From Brachybacterium paraconglomeratum (lineage in GTDB: Bacteria > Actinomycetota > Actinomycetes > Actinomycetales > Dermabacteraceae), in contig NZ_ML133851.1 of the NCBI RefSeq assembly GCF_003994255.1, positions 248,001-312,000 on the forward strand: a stretch of DNA of 64,000 nucleotides, in the 5' to 3' direction. Position 1 is the stretch's first letter. Every line of letters begins with the position of its first letter. The notes below the pieces were generated by a model, which worked only from the letters and a program-made list of their open reading frames with translations, ran no database searches and was not told the DNA's origin. Shown here in pieces: positions 16,847 to 25,994 of this stretch. Position numbers and translations under genes: made by a program.

Positions 16847-19800
16847 AGCTGCTCTCCTTCGGGCTGGAGCGGGCAGCTCGCGCGCACTGCGCAGTGGTCG
16901 CAGTGGGCGTTGCGACGCGCGGTGACGTGCTCGCCGGAGACGTCGCGGGCCACGTCGCGGACGAGCTCGTCGAACCATTCGGGGTGCTCGGCGCGGGGCA
17001 GCGCGGTCTGGGTGCGCACCGCGGCCTTCTTCCCGCCGGTGCCGACGTAGACGAGCTGGGCGCCGTTCAGCCGCTCGGGGGCGTCCTCGCCGAGCTGCTC
17101 GGCGAGCGCCCCCTCGCGCACGGCGGCCTGGTAGGCGGCCAGCTGCAGGTCCTCCTCGGCCTTCGCGGCGGACTTCGCGGTGCGGCCGGTCTTGAGGTCC
17201 ACGACCCGCAGCCCGGTCGCATCGCCCTCGATCCGGTCGATGCTGCCGCGCAGGCGGACGCGGTCCAGCGCCACCTCGAAGGGCGCCTCGACGGCGAGGG
17301 GCTCGCCGGCGACGCGGAGGTGCTCGGTGAGCAGGCGGGCGGCGTCCTCGGCGTGGCGCACGCGGCGGCGGCCGGACCAGGTGTCGGTGCCGGGCATGCC
17401 GCGCAGCAGGGTGTGCAGCTCGTCCAGGAGATCGACCTCGCCGCGGGGGTGGATCTGGGCGAGGTGGTGGATCGCGGTGCCGAGCAGCTGGGCGGGGCCG
17501 CCCGCGCGGGTGCCGCCGGCGCGCTCCATCAGCCAGGACAGGGGGCAGTCCACGGCGCGCTCGAGAGCGGAGGGCGAGAGGGTGATCGGGTCGTCCGGGC
17601 CGTGCAGCGGTGCGGTGGAGCTGGGCTGCTGGTGGTACCAGCGGCCGGGGTCGGTGCCGGGGGCGCCGGCGCGGCCCAGGGCCTCCAGGGCGAGGGCCGC
17701 GTCGCGGGAGCGGACGGGGTCCTCCTCGTGCAGGCGGCGGCGCAGCGCGGCGACGAGGCGGCGCGCGTCGGGCGCGGGGCCGGGGTCGCGGCGCAGCACC
17801 TCGGGGTCGATCCACGGCTCCCCCGCCGCGTCCTCGAGCACGTCGAAGAGGGCGGAGGGCTCCTCCTGCTCGCCCTCGATCGCGGTGAGCAGCACGCGGG
17901 TCCGGGCGCGGGCGAGGGCGCTGACGGCCAGGCGCAGCTCGTCGGCGAGGACCTGCTCGCGCTGCAGGGCGCGCAGCGCCTCGGGGCCCGGGGCGGGGTC
18001 GGCGGCGCGGGGGCCGGCGAGCAGGGAGAGGTCCGCGGCGCCGAAGAGGGTCGAACGCAGGCGCAGGTCCGGCCAGGCGCCCTCCTGGAGGCGGGCGAGC
18101 ACGACGGTGTCGCGGTGCTCGCCGGCGAGCTGGGCGGGGGTGAGCACGTCGATCCGGCCACGGGCGGCGGCGGCCGGGGCGAGGGTGTCCTCGACGACGG
18201 CCTGGGCGCGGATCTGCTCGACGAGGTCGAGGGCTCCGGCGCCGGGGCGGCGCTCGGTGAGGCGCTCGGCGGCAGCGAACAGCTCCAGCAGCGCGTCCAG
18301 CCTCGCCGCGGCCATCCGGGCGCGGGCGCCGTCCACGTCCCCGGCGTCGCCGAGGGCGGCGCGGCGCCAGCCGCCGGCGAGGCCGGAGGCGTCCCAGGCG
18401 TGCCAGAGCACCTGCTCGGCGCCGTCCTCGCGGTGCTCCCGGACGGCGCGGATCATGTCGCGCAGGCGGTGCACGGGGGCGGCGGCGCGGTCGCGGGCGT
18501 CCGCGGCGGGAAGGCCGGGCACCTCGTCCTCGACCAGGGCGCGGGCGAGCAGCTCCTCGCTCCTGACCGGCGGGGCGGGGGCATCTTCCGTGCTGTCCTT
18601 CGGGCGGTGCTCGGCCGACGCGGGCGCCTCGGGGTCGCTCTCCTCCGACGCTCCCGATCCCGTCGAACTCTCCCCTGCCGCGCTCGCCTCCTCCGCGCGA
18701 TGGGCGGCCAGCAGCAGGCGGCGGATGCGGCGCAGGCGCAGGTCGTCGGCGTCGCCGAAGGGGCCGCGCAGCAGCGCGGTCGCGGTGCGGGCCTCGAGCG
18801 GGGTGCCGGCGGGGGCGAGGCCGAGCTCGAGGACCGTGAGCAGGTCGTCGACCACGGCGACGTCGCGCAGCGGCTGGGGGCGGCGCGGGACCCGGACGGG
18901 CAGTCCGGTGCGGGAGAGAAGGTCGGCCACGTCGGCGACGGCCGCGCCGGAGCGGCACACCACAGCCATGTCGTCGTAGTCGACGGCTTCGCGGTGGTGG
19001 AGGTCGCGCAGGGCGGAGCCGATCAGCCGCGCCTCGTCCAGCGGGTCCGCGGCGCGCAGCGCCACGAGCCCTCCCGGTCGCTCGGCGCGGGGCCGACGGG
19101 ACGCGGCCGGGGCGCCCGCGAGCGGGAGCCTGCCCCGCAGCGCGTCGACCACGGCGACGAGCCCCTCCTCGCCGCCGTGCGTGCCGTCCAGCGTGATCTC
19201 GAGCGGCACGCCGGGCAGGGCCTCGCGCAGCCGGGCGGCGGCATCGGGCAGGGCGCCGCGGAAGGTGTCCACCGCCGCATCGGGGCAGCTGGTCACCAGC
19301 ACCTTCGCCCCGGCCGTGGCGAGTGCGGCGAGGAGGTCGATGCCGGCGGCGGTGAGGTCCTGGGCGTCGTCGACCACCACGGTGCGGAAGGGGGCGGGGA
19401 GGGTCGGGTCCGCCAGGAGCACGGCGGCGCGTCGCACCAGCGCGCCGGAGTCGAGGCGGGGGCCGGCGTCGAGCGCGGCGGAGGCCTCGAGGTCGAGCAC
19501 CCCGAGGTAGTCGCGCAGCAGCGCCGCGGCGTCGCGCCAGGCGGGGCGGTCGTGCTCGCGGCCGAGCTCCTCGAGCGCCCCGGGCCCCAGCCCCAGCTCC
19601 CCGGCGCGGGTGATCAGGTCGCGCAGCTCGGTGCGGAAGCCGGGCAGGGTGCGTGCGCCGGGGTCGACGTCCAGGTGCCAGGAGGAGCGCTCGGCGATCA
19701 GCTCGGCGAGCAGGGTGTCCTGCTCTGCGCCGGTGACCAGGGTCGGCTCGCCCAGCCCTCGCCGCAGCGCGTCGGCGCGGGCGATCGCATGGGCGAGGGC

Positions 19801-20112
19801 GGGCGGGGTCATGGCGCGGGCGGTGCCCTGTCCGTGGACGGCGAGCGCGTCGCGCAGGCGCCCGGCGGCGAGGCGGCGCGGGGCCAGCAGCAGAGCGTCC
19901 TCCCCGGCGGCGTCGGCCGCGGCGAGCGCGAGGGCGGTGCGCCCGCTGCCGGGCCCGCCATGGACGATCACGTGGTGACCGGCGGTGACGGCGTCCAGGG
20001 CGCGTCGCTGACCCGAGTCCAGCTGCGCGGCGGGCAGCAGCGCGGGAAGCGCCTCGAGATCGGGTCCAAGCAGGCGGATGCCCTCCCCCGTGATGGTGCC
20101 GGTGCGTCGCAT
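16843..20112 (-). CDS. adnA: AdnA-like helicase-nuclease subunit with degenerate motor
   Basis: 1089 residues from ATG 20112. The N-terminal motor-like domain has Walker A GGPGSGRT (52-59) in which the phosphate-binding Lys is Arg58, and a Walker B of VVVDDAQD in place of DExQD, so ATP hydrolysis is doubtful. The C-terminal RecB-type nuclease has VVDLKTGRT and four Cys (DCPLSW, then CDHC and ASCPL) expected to hold a [4Fe-4S] cluster. Partner of the downstream AdnB-like subunit. A longer start (ATG 20130) lacks a ribosome site; TCCAAT ends 6 nt before ATG 20112, which supports the shorter form. Divergent from a TetR gene. Confidence 0.87.
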   Translation of the reverse strand: MRRTGTITGEGIRLLGPDLEALPALLPAAQLDSGQRRALDAVTAGHHVIVHGGPGSGRTALALAAADAAGEDALLLAPRRLAAGRLRDALAVHGQGTARAMTPPALAHAIARADALRRGLGEPTLVTGAEQDTLLAELIAERSSWHLDVDPGARTLPGFRTELRDLITRAGELGLGPGALEELGREHDRPAWRDAAALLRDYLGVLDLEASAALDAGPRLDSGALVRRAAVLLADPTLPAPFRTVVVDDAQDLTAAGIDLLAALATAGAKVLVTSCPDAAVDTFRGALPDAAARLREALPGVPLEITLDGTHGGEEGLVAVVDALRGRLPLAGAPAASRRPRAERPGGLVALRAADPLDEARLIGSALRDLHHREAVDYDDMAVVCRSGAAVADVADLLSRTGLPVRVPRRPQPLRDVAVVDDLLTVLELGLAPAGTPLEARTATALLRGPFGDADDLRLRRIRRLLLAAHRAEEASAAGESSTGSGASEESDPEAPASAEHRPKDSTEDAPAPPVRSEELLARALVEDEVPGLPAADARDRAAAPVHRLRDMIRAVREHREDGAEQVLWHAWDASGLAGGWRRAALGDAGDVDGARARMAAARLDALLELFAAAERLTERRPGAGALDLVEQIRAQAVVEDTLAPAAAARGRIDVLTPAQLAGEHRDTVVLARLQEGAWPDLRLRSTLFGAADLSLLAGPRAADPAPGPEALRALQREQVLADELRLAVSALARARTRVLLTAIEGEQEEPSALFDVLEDAAGEPWIDPEVLRRDPGPAPDARRLVAALRRRLHEEDPVRSRDAALALEALGRAGAPGTDPGRWYHQQPSSTAPLHGPDDPITLSPSALERAVDCPLSWLMERAGGTRAGGPAQLLGTAIHHLAQIHPRGEVDLLDELHTLLRGMPGTDTWSGRRRVRHAEDAARLLTEHLRVAGEPLAVEAPFEVALDRVRLRGSIDRIEGDATGLRVVDLKTGRTAKSAAKAEEDLQLAAYQAAVREGALAEQLGEDAPERLNGAQLVYVGTGGKKAAVRTQTALPRAEHPEWFDELVRDVARDVSGEHVTARRNAHCDHCAVRASCPLQPEGEQL

Positions 20113-20118
20113 GGGACC

Positions 20119-20124
20119 ATTGGA
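20119..20124 (-). promoter_or_regulatory. -10-like hexamer for adnA
   Basis: TCCAAT on the minus strand ends 6 nt before ATG 20112. Confidence 0.4.
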
Positions 20125-20228
20125 CCCCATGGCCCTGACGTCCGGGATCCTCCGCGCAGGCCTCCGACGGCGGTACAGTGTGCGGGATCACCCGATGTCC
20201 CTAATGTCCGATTCCGGAGGCTGATCCC

Positions 20229-20894
20229 ATGTCCTCGCCCACCACCTCCCGGATGCCCCGCGAGCAACGCCGCTCGCAGCTGCTGCGACTGGCCACCGAG
20301 GTGTTCACCGAGAAGGGCTACCAGGCCACCTCGATGGACGACATCGCCACCGCCGCCGGCGTCACCAAGCCCGTCCTCTACCAGCACTTCCGCTCGAAGG
20401 AGACCCTCTACGTCGAGGTGCTGGACGTGATCGGCGAGGCGATGCTCGTCGAGGTCCGCGACATGGCCGGGCGCGGCGGCGACGCCGAGGACCGGGTCGG
20501 GCTCGGACTGCGCCGCTTCTACGAGCTCATGGCGCTGAAGAACTCGCTGCGCCTGTTCACCGGTCACGAGATCGTCTCGGACGAGGTCAAGGAGCGGGTC
20601 ACCCGGATCCTCGACGAGATGTCGATCGAGCTGGCGGGGGTGCTGACCTCCTATCGCGCGCTGAGCACCGGCCAGGCGAGGATCCTCGGCCGGGGCCTGA
20701 TCGGCATCGCCCAGACCACCGCCCAGCAGCTCCACGACGCCGCCGCCGACGACGAGGAGCGCGACGAGATCCTCAGCACCGTGACCGCCGTGGTGGTCAA
20801 CGGCCTGACGGGCTTCACGCCGGTGGAGCAGACCGGCGCCGGGCGGGCGGACGCCGACGACCCGGCGCCCGAGCAGGGCGCCTCCCGCTCCTGA
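20229..20894 (+). CDS. TetR-family transcriptional regulator
   Basis: 221 residues. The helix-turn-helix is at about 20-62 (TSMDDIATAAGVTKPVLYQHF), followed by an all-helical ligand domain without recognisable ligand residues. ATG 20229 has GGAGG 8 nt upstream; TACAGT near 20175 may be the -10. Orthologues at this locus (Rv3208 type) sit beside the DUF3107 gene. Target and inducer are unknown; autoregulation and control of the divergent adnA/adnB genes are possible but no operator was identified. Confidence 0.93.
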   Translation: MSSPTTSRMPREQRRSQLLRLATEVFTEKGYQATSMDDIATAAGVTKPVLYQHFRSKETLYVEVLDVIGEAMLVEVRDMAGRGGDAEDRVGLGLRRFYELMALKNSLRLFTGHEIVSDEVKERVTRILDEMSIELAGVLTSYRALSTGQARILGRGLIGIAQTTAQQLHDAAADDEERDEILSTVTAVVVNGLTGFTPVEQTGAGRADADDPAPEQGASRS

Positions 20895-21028
20895 GCACGG
20901 GCTCGCCCCTGGCGGACGGGACGCGGTTCCGCCCGCGGCGTACGCGCGCCGGAGCGCCCCGGGGTCCACGTAGACTCGCCGTGAACAGCACTCCCGTCTC
21001 CGCCCGTGAGCGGAGGGAAGGTCAGGTC

Positions 21029-21250
21029 ATGGAGATCCGCATCGGCATCCAGCACTCCCCCCGCGAGCTCGTGATCGAGTCCGACGAGAACGCCGAGGCG
21101 GTGCTCGAGCGCCTGGGCGCCGCGGTCGCCGACGGCAGCCCGGTCACCCTGGTGGACGACAAGGGCAAGAAGGTCCTGATCCCCGGCGCGAAGCTCGCCT
21201 ACGCCGAGGTCTCCACCGAGGAGCCCCGCCGCGTCGGCTTCCTCGGCTGA
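21029..21250 (+). CDS. DUF3107 family protein
   Basis: 73 residues, soluble, acidic, starting MEIRIGIQHSPRELVIES; matches the small actinobacterial DUF3107 family (Rv3208A type) that follows a TetR gene. Function unknown. Ribosome site GGAGGGAAGG precedes ATG 21029, and a small CTCCGC/GCGGAG hairpin lies just upstream of it. TAGACT near 20971 is a candidate -10. Confidence 0.9.
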   Translation: MEIRIGIQHSPRELVIESDENAEAVLERLGAAVADGSPVTLVDDKGKKVLIPGAKLAYAEVSTEEPRRVGFLG

Positions 21251-21254
21251 GGAA

Positions 21255-23033
21255 TTGACCACCCCCGAGGAGCCGGACCCCGCGGACGACGCCGCGGGAG
21301 CGGCAGCAGCGGGAGGGACCGGGTCCCCGGACGACGCCGGCCCCACCGGGACCGACGGGTCCGCGCAGGACCGCGAGGACGAGCACCCCGCGCAGTCGGC
21401 GCCGACGGACGAGGCGAGAGCCCGCCGTCGGCGCCGTCGCCGTGCCCGGGCGCTGCAGGTGACCGCCACCGCCGTGGTCGCGGTGCTCGGTGCGATCCTC
21501 GGACTGCAGCTGGTGCCGGACTCGAAGGTCGAGGTCGGCCCGCTGACCGCCTCGGTGCACGTGCGCCCCTCCCTCTCCTCGGACACGGTGCTGCTGCTGC
21601 CGCCGATCGGCGAGGTCTCCTTCGACACCCACACCGCGCCGGTGTCGATCGAGGCCCGGGTCAAGGGCGTCGACGTCGAGAAGGCCGAGGCGCTCTTCTA
21701 CTCCGACACCGGCTTCGCCGAGCTGCAGAGCACCGCCCCGGAGCAGATCACCGCGGCGGCCGCCCGGAACGCCGCGATGAACGCCCTGTTCGCCGCCGTC
21801 GGCGCTGGCCTCGCCGTCGGCCTCACCTTCCGCCGGGTGCGCCGCTCGCTGGTCGCGGGCGGCAGCGCCGTCGCGCTGGTCGGCGTCTCCGTCGGCGCGA
21901 CCGCGGTGACCTTCTCCCCCGCGGCCCTGACCCAGCCCCGCTTCGAGGGGCTGCTCTCCCAGGCCGCGTACATCGCGGACCTCGGCGAGGCGACCGCACA
22001 GGACTACGCGAGCTATCGCGACACCCTCGCGGAGTTCGTGGGGCAGGTCTCGGCGCTGTACATCGCGGCGGACAGCCTGCCCGTGGGCCTGGACCAGGAG
22101 AACCTGGTCACGGTGCTGCACGTCTCCGACATCCACGACAACCCGCAGGCCTACGACGTGATCGAGCAGCTGCACACGCAGTTCGCGATCGACGCCGTGA
22201 TCGACACCGGCGACATCGTCTCCTGGGGCACCCCGGTCGAGAACGAGCTGCTGCACCGGATCGGCACGCTGGACGTCCCCTACGTGTACATCAGCGGCAA
22301 CCACGACGGCGCCGCGGCCGCAGCCACCATCGAGGAGCAACCGAACGCCACCGTGGTCGACAACGAGGTCGTCGAGGTGGCGGGCCTGACGATAGCCGGG
22401 ATCGGCGACCCCCGCTTCGCGGCCGACGACGACTCCGACATCGGCAGCGGCTGGCAGGAGGGCAAGGACGCGGTCGCCGCCAGCGCCTTCCAGCTCGGCG
22501 ACACGATCGAGGCGCACGACGAGGCCCATCCCGAGGACCCCGTCGACCTGGCGCTGCTGCACGACCCGACCCAGCCCGAGGGACTGCTGGGCCGTGCCCC
22601 GCTGGTGCTCTCCGGGCACATGCACACCTCGAAGGTCGAGCGCGACCGCGAGGGCTCCGGGACCGACTGGCTCACGGCCGGCTCCACCGGCGGCGCCCTC
22701 GCCTCCGGAGGCGTCGCCCCGGTGCTTCAGGGCGATGACCCGCTGGACCTCACCGCGCGGATGCTCTACTTCGACCGCGAGACCGGCCGCCTCGTCGCCT
22801 ACGACGACATCACCATGGGCGGGCTGGGCCTGGTCTCCGTCTCGATCCACCGCTCCCAGATGCCGCAGGAGGAGACCGAGCTCGAGGTGCCCGAGGGCGC
22901 CGAGACCCCCGACGGCACCGTCCCGCCGGAGCAGGAAGTCTCCCCCGGCGAAGGCCTGCCGGACGAGGACCGCGTCACCCCCACCGATCCCGTGAGCCCC
23001 GCGCCGGGCGCGAGCGACGGCGGCGAGGGGTAG
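21255..23033 (+). CDS. Membrane-anchored metallophosphoesterase
   Basis: 592 residues from TTG 21255, 5 nt after the DUF3107 stop and probably coupled to it. An acidic N-terminus is followed by a basic RRRRRRAR patch, a first membrane segment (about 75-92), and two more hydrophobic segments at about 176-195 and 200-220. The calcineurin-like domain (about 280-540) has VSDIHD, DTGDIVSWG, SGNHDG and LSGHMH, covering the metal-binding motifs. The last 60 residues are an acidic Pro-rich tail. Substrate unknown; the domain probably faces outside. No ATG or GTG occurs before the first membrane segment, which decides for TTG. Confidence 0.85.
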   Translation: MTTPEEPDPADDAAGAAAAGGTGSPDDAGPTGTDGSAQDREDEHPAQSAPTDEARARRRRRRRARALQVTATAVVAVLGAILGLQLVPDSKVEVGPLTASVHVRPSLSSDTVLLLPPIGEVSFDTHTAPVSIEARVKGVDVEKAEALFYSDTGFAELQSTAPEQITAAAARNAAMNALFAAVGAGLAVGLTFRRVRRSLVAGGSAVALVGVSVGATAVTFSPAALTQPRFEGLLSQAAYIADLGEATAQDYASYRDTLAEFVGQVSALYIAADSLPVGLDQENLVTVLHVSDIHDNPQAYDVIEQLHTQFAIDAVIDTGDIVSWGTPVENELLHRIGTLDVPYVYISGNHDGAAAAATIEEQPNATVVDNEVVEVAGLTIAGIGDPRFAADDDSDIGSGWQEGKDAVAASAFQLGDTIEAHDEAHPEDPVDLALLHDPTQPEGLLGRAPLVLSGHMHTSKVERDREGSGTDWLTAGSTGGALASGGVAPVLQGDDPLDLTARMLYFDRETGRLVAYDDITMGGLGLVSVSIHRSQMPQEETELEVPEGAETPDGTVPPEQEVSPGEGLPDEDRVTPTDPVSPAPGASDGGEG

Positions 23034-23107
23034 ACCGCAGTCCCGCGCGGTGAGGATGCCCCGAGGGCTACCATGGCCGTGCACATCCATGACCAGAGAG
23101 TTGAACG

Positions 23108-24907
23108 GTGCCTGAAACGATCCCGCACACCGATGAGGCCGTGTCGGCCTCCCCCGCCGTCGAGCAGAGCTCCGGCACCACCGACCCGCAGCAGACCTTC
23201 GCCGACTTCGACGTCCGCGCCGACATCGTCGAGGCCCTCGCCGCCAAGGGCATCACCACGCCCTTCCCGATCCAGGCGCTGACCCTCCCGGTCGCGCTCC
23301 GCGGCCGCGACATCATCGGCCAGGCCAAGACCGGCACGGGCAAGACCCTCGGCTTCGGCATCCCGCTGCTGCAGAGCTCCGTCGCCCCCGGCGAGCCGAA
23401 CCCCGACGACCGCCCGATCGGAAAGCCGCAGGCCCTCGTGGTGCTGCCCACCCGCGAGCTCGCGGTCCAGGTCGCCCACGATCTCGAGACCGCCTCGGCG
23501 AAGCGTCCGATCCGCATCCTCACCGTCTACGGCGGCCGCGCCTACGAGCCGCAGATCGAGGCGCTCGAGAAGGGCGTCGAGGTGGTCGTCGGCACGCCGG
23601 GCCGCCTCATCGACCTGATGCGCCAGAAGCATCTCGACCTCTCGCAGGTGCGCACCGCGGTGCTCGACGAGGCCGACGAGATGCTCGACCTCGGCTTCCT
23701 CGAGGACATCGAGAAGCTGCTCCAGGCGGTCCCCAGCAACCGTCAGACGATGCTGTTCTCCGCCACGATGCCGGGACCGATCATGGCGCTGGCACGGCGG
23801 TTCATGAAGCAGCCCACCCACATCCGCGCCCACGACCCCGGCGACGAGTCCCGCACCAAGGCGGACATCAAGCAGGTCGTCTACCGCGCGCACCAGCTCG
23901 ACAAGATCGAGGTGATGGCCCGCGTGCTGCAGGCCCGCCGCCGTGGCCTGTCGATCATCTTCATGCGCACCAAGCGCCAGGCCGACCGGGTGGCCGGCGA
24001 CCTCGCCGACCGCGGCTTCGCCGCCGCTCCCCTGCACGGCGACCTCGGCCAGGGAGCCCGCGAGCAGGCCCTGCGCGCCTTCCGCAACGGCAAGATCGAC
24101 GTGCTGGTCGCGACCGACGTCGCCGCCCGAGGCATCGACGTCACCGACGTCACCCACGTCGTGAACTGGAACTGCCCCGACGACGACAAGACCTACCTCC
24201 ACCGCACCGGCCGCACCGGCCGCGCGGGCAAGAAGGGCACCGCGATCACCTTCGTGGACTGGGAGGACCTGGCGCGCTGGGCCCTCATCGCCCGGCAGCT
24301 GGGGCTGGAGTCGACCGAGGCGGTGGAGACCTACTCGACCTCCGACCACCTCTTCACCGACCTCGACATCCCCACCGACGCCAAGGGCACGCTGCCCAAG
24401 GACAGGCGCACCCGCCAGGGCCTGGACGCGGAGGAGATCGAGGACCTCGGCGGTCCCGACTCCTCCGGTCGCGCCCCGCGCGAGGGCGGCCGCGGCGGCC
24501 GTGACTCCGATCGCGGGGGCCGTGGTGGCCGTGACGGCGGCCGTGGTGGTCGCGACGGCGGTCGGGGTGAGGGCCGTGGGCGCGGCGAGGGCCGCTCCCG
24601 GGGCGAGCGCCGCGGCCGGGACGAGGAGTCCCGCGAGCAGACGGCCGACACCGAGAGCGGCGGCCGCACCCGTGGCGAGCAGGACGGCGAGAAGCCCCGC
24701 CGCACCCGCTCGCGCTCCCGCACCCGCCGCGTGAACGGCGAGGTCGTCGCCGAGCAGAGCACCGGTGCCGAGTCCTCGTCGACCGGCCCCGAGGACAAGG
24801 GCGGCTCCTCCGAGTCCGCCGGCGGCTCCTCGAACCGTCGCCGTCGCTCGCGCGGCGGCCGCGGCCGCAGCCGCGGCGGGTCGTCGAACGGCGGCTCCGA
24901 AAGCTGA
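23108..24907 (+). CDS. DEAD-box RNA helicase with long RGG/basic tail
   Basis: 599 residues from GTG 23108. Q-motif region FADF/Gln56, Walker A AKTGTGKT 73-80, PTREL, DEADEML, SAT, and HRTGRTGRAGKKG are all present, giving a complete two-RecA helicase core to about residue 400. Residues from about 455 form a low-complexity tail rich in RGG, GGRDGGRG and SRSRTRR repeats, expected to bind RNA or promote condensation. Likely cold-shock/ribosome-assembly helicase of the Rv3211/RhlE type. A perfect palindromic terminator follows 14 nt after the stop. Confidence 0.93.
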   Translation: MPETIPHTDEAVSASPAVEQSSGTTDPQQTFADFDVRADIVEALAAKGITTPFPIQALTLPVALRGRDIIGQAKTGTGKTLGFGIPLLQSSVAPGEPNPDDRPIGKPQALVVLPTRELAVQVAHDLETASAKRPIRILTVYGGRAYEPQIEALEKGVEVVVGTPGRLIDLMRQKHLDLSQVRTAVLDEADEMLDLGFLEDIEKLLQAVPSNRQTMLFSATMPGPIMALARRFMKQPTHIRAHDPGDESRTKADIKQVVYRAHQLDKIEVMARVLQARRRGLSIIFMRTKRQADRVAGDLADRGFAAAPLHGDLGQGAREQALRAFRNGKIDVLVATDVAARGIDVTDVTHVVNWNCPDDDKTYLHRTGRTGRAGKKGTAITFVDWEDLARWALIARQLGLESTEAVETYSTSDHLFTDLDIPTDAKGTLPKDRRTRQGLDAEEIEDLGGPDSSGRAPREGGRGGRDSDRGGRGGRDGGRGGRDGGRGEGRGRGEGRSRGERRGRDEESREQTADTESGGRTRGEQDGEKPRRTRSRSRTRRVNGEVVAEQSTGAESSSTGPEDKGGSSESAGGSSNRRRRSRGGRGRSRGGSSNGGSES

Positions 24908-24921
24908 GCCCTCCGACCTGA

Positions 24922-24963
24922 CCGACGGGCCCCGACACGATCGATCGTGTCGGGGCCCGTCGG
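24922..24963. terminator. 42-bp perfect palindrome, bidirectional terminator
   Basis: Both 21-base halves are exact complements with no unpaired centre (four bases form the turn). It separates the convergent helicase and PHP genes. Confidence 0.85.
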
Positions 24964-25072
24964 CATTTCGGCGCCCGCCCTGTCCGGGCCGCCCCGTCCA
25001 CGCCGCGCGGGGCGGCGCCGAGCGGCTCCGGCGCCGAGAGACCCGGACCGTGGCCGCAGCGTGGGCGGAGAC

Positions 25073-25957
25073 TCAGGGCCTGATGACGCGGGTCCCGCTC
25101 GTCGCGCGGCGCTCGATCTCCGCGAGCACCGCAGGATCGGTGAGGTTCTCGGCGAGCAGGTTCGGCTTGCCCGTGCCGTGGAAGTCGCTGCCGCCGGTGA
25201 CCAGCAGGTCGTGCCGCTCGGCGAAGCTCTGCAACCGCTCCCGCTCCGCGTCGTCGTGCTCGCGGTGGTGCACCTCCACGCCGTCGAGCCCTGCCTCCAC
25301 GAGCTCCTCGAGCAGCTCGACCGGCAGGTCGTCGTCGCGGGTGACCGAGCCGGGATGTGCGATCACGGAGACGCCGCCGGCCTCCCGGATCGCGGCGACC
25401 GCCTCGAACGGCGAGGGCGCGTAGTAGGGCACGTAGTAGGGGCCGGACCCGCGCAGGATCTCCGCGAACGCCGCCGACCGGTCGGGCACCACCCCGGCCG
25501 CGACCAGGGCGTCGGCGATATGGGGCCGGCCGATCACGGTCTCCTCCCCCGCCACCTGGGCGAGCACGCCGTCCCAGGTGAGGGGGTGGTCGCGGCCGAT
25601 CAGCTCGACCATGCGCCGGGCCCGCTCGATGCGGGAGGAACGCGCCTCCGCCATCTCGGCGGCCAGCGCCGTGCCCTCGGAAGGGTCCACCAGCAGAGCC
25701 AGCAGGTGCACGCTGCGGTGCCCGTGCTCGGAGGAGACCTCGATCCCGGGCACCGCCGCGACGCCGGTGGCGGCGACCGCGGCGGGCAGCTGCGGCCAGC
25801 CCTCGACGGTGTCGTGGTCGGTCAGGGCCAGCACATCCAGCCCGACCGCCTGGGCTTGCGCGAAGAGGTCCGGCACCGAGGTCGTCCCGTCCGAGCACGT
25901 GCTGTGCCCGTGGAGATCGATGCGCTGCCTCGCGCCGGAGTAGGACCGCTCACTCAT
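25073..25957 (-). CDS. PHP-domain phosphoesterase
   Basis: 294 residues. Metal ligands of the PHP fold: HGHSTCSDG (His16, His18, Asp23), LTDHDT, the EVSSEHG glutamate, VIAHPG and GGSDFHG. This is the stand-alone PHP type (YciV/RnaAM-like), which hydrolyses nucleoside 3',5'-bisphosphate or trims RNA 5' ends in other bacteria. Cytoplasmic. ATG 25957 follows a TACCCT hexamer by 6 nt. Divergent from pepP. Confidence 0.9.
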   Translation of the reverse strand: MSERSYSGARQRIDLHGHSTCSDGTTSVPDLFAQAQAVGLDVLALTDHDTVEGWPQLPAAVAATGVAAVPGIEVSSEHGHRSVHLLALLVDPSEGTALAAEMAEARSSRIERARRMVELIGRDHPLTWDGVLAQVAGEETVIGRPHIADALVAAGVVPDRSAAFAEILRGSGPYYVPYYAPSPFEAVAAIREAGGVSVIAHPGSVTRDDDLPVELLEELVEAGLDGVEVHHREHDDAERERLQSFAERHDLLVTGGSDFHGTGKPNLLAENLTDPAVLAEIERRATSGTRVIRP

Positions 25958-25963
25958 GCGCCC

Positions 25964-25969
25964 AGGGTA
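25964..25969 (-). promoter_or_regulatory. -10-like hexamer, leaderless PHP gene
   Basis: TACCCT on the minus strand ends 6 nt before ATG 25957. Confidence 0.5.
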
Positions 25970-25982
25970 GACCGAGGCGTGA

Positions 25983-25988
25983 GAACAT
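25983..25988 (+). promoter_or_regulatory. -10-like hexamer for pepP
   Basis: GAACAT ends 6 nt before GTG 25995; the two leaderless promoters face apart within 37 bp. Confidence 0.35.
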
Positions 25989-25994
25989 CGTGGG

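Noticed and set aside
16894..20430. 1178-codon open frame antisense to adnA/adnB
   Set aside because: Same G+C shadow effect; runs across the tetR start and the divergent promoter region.
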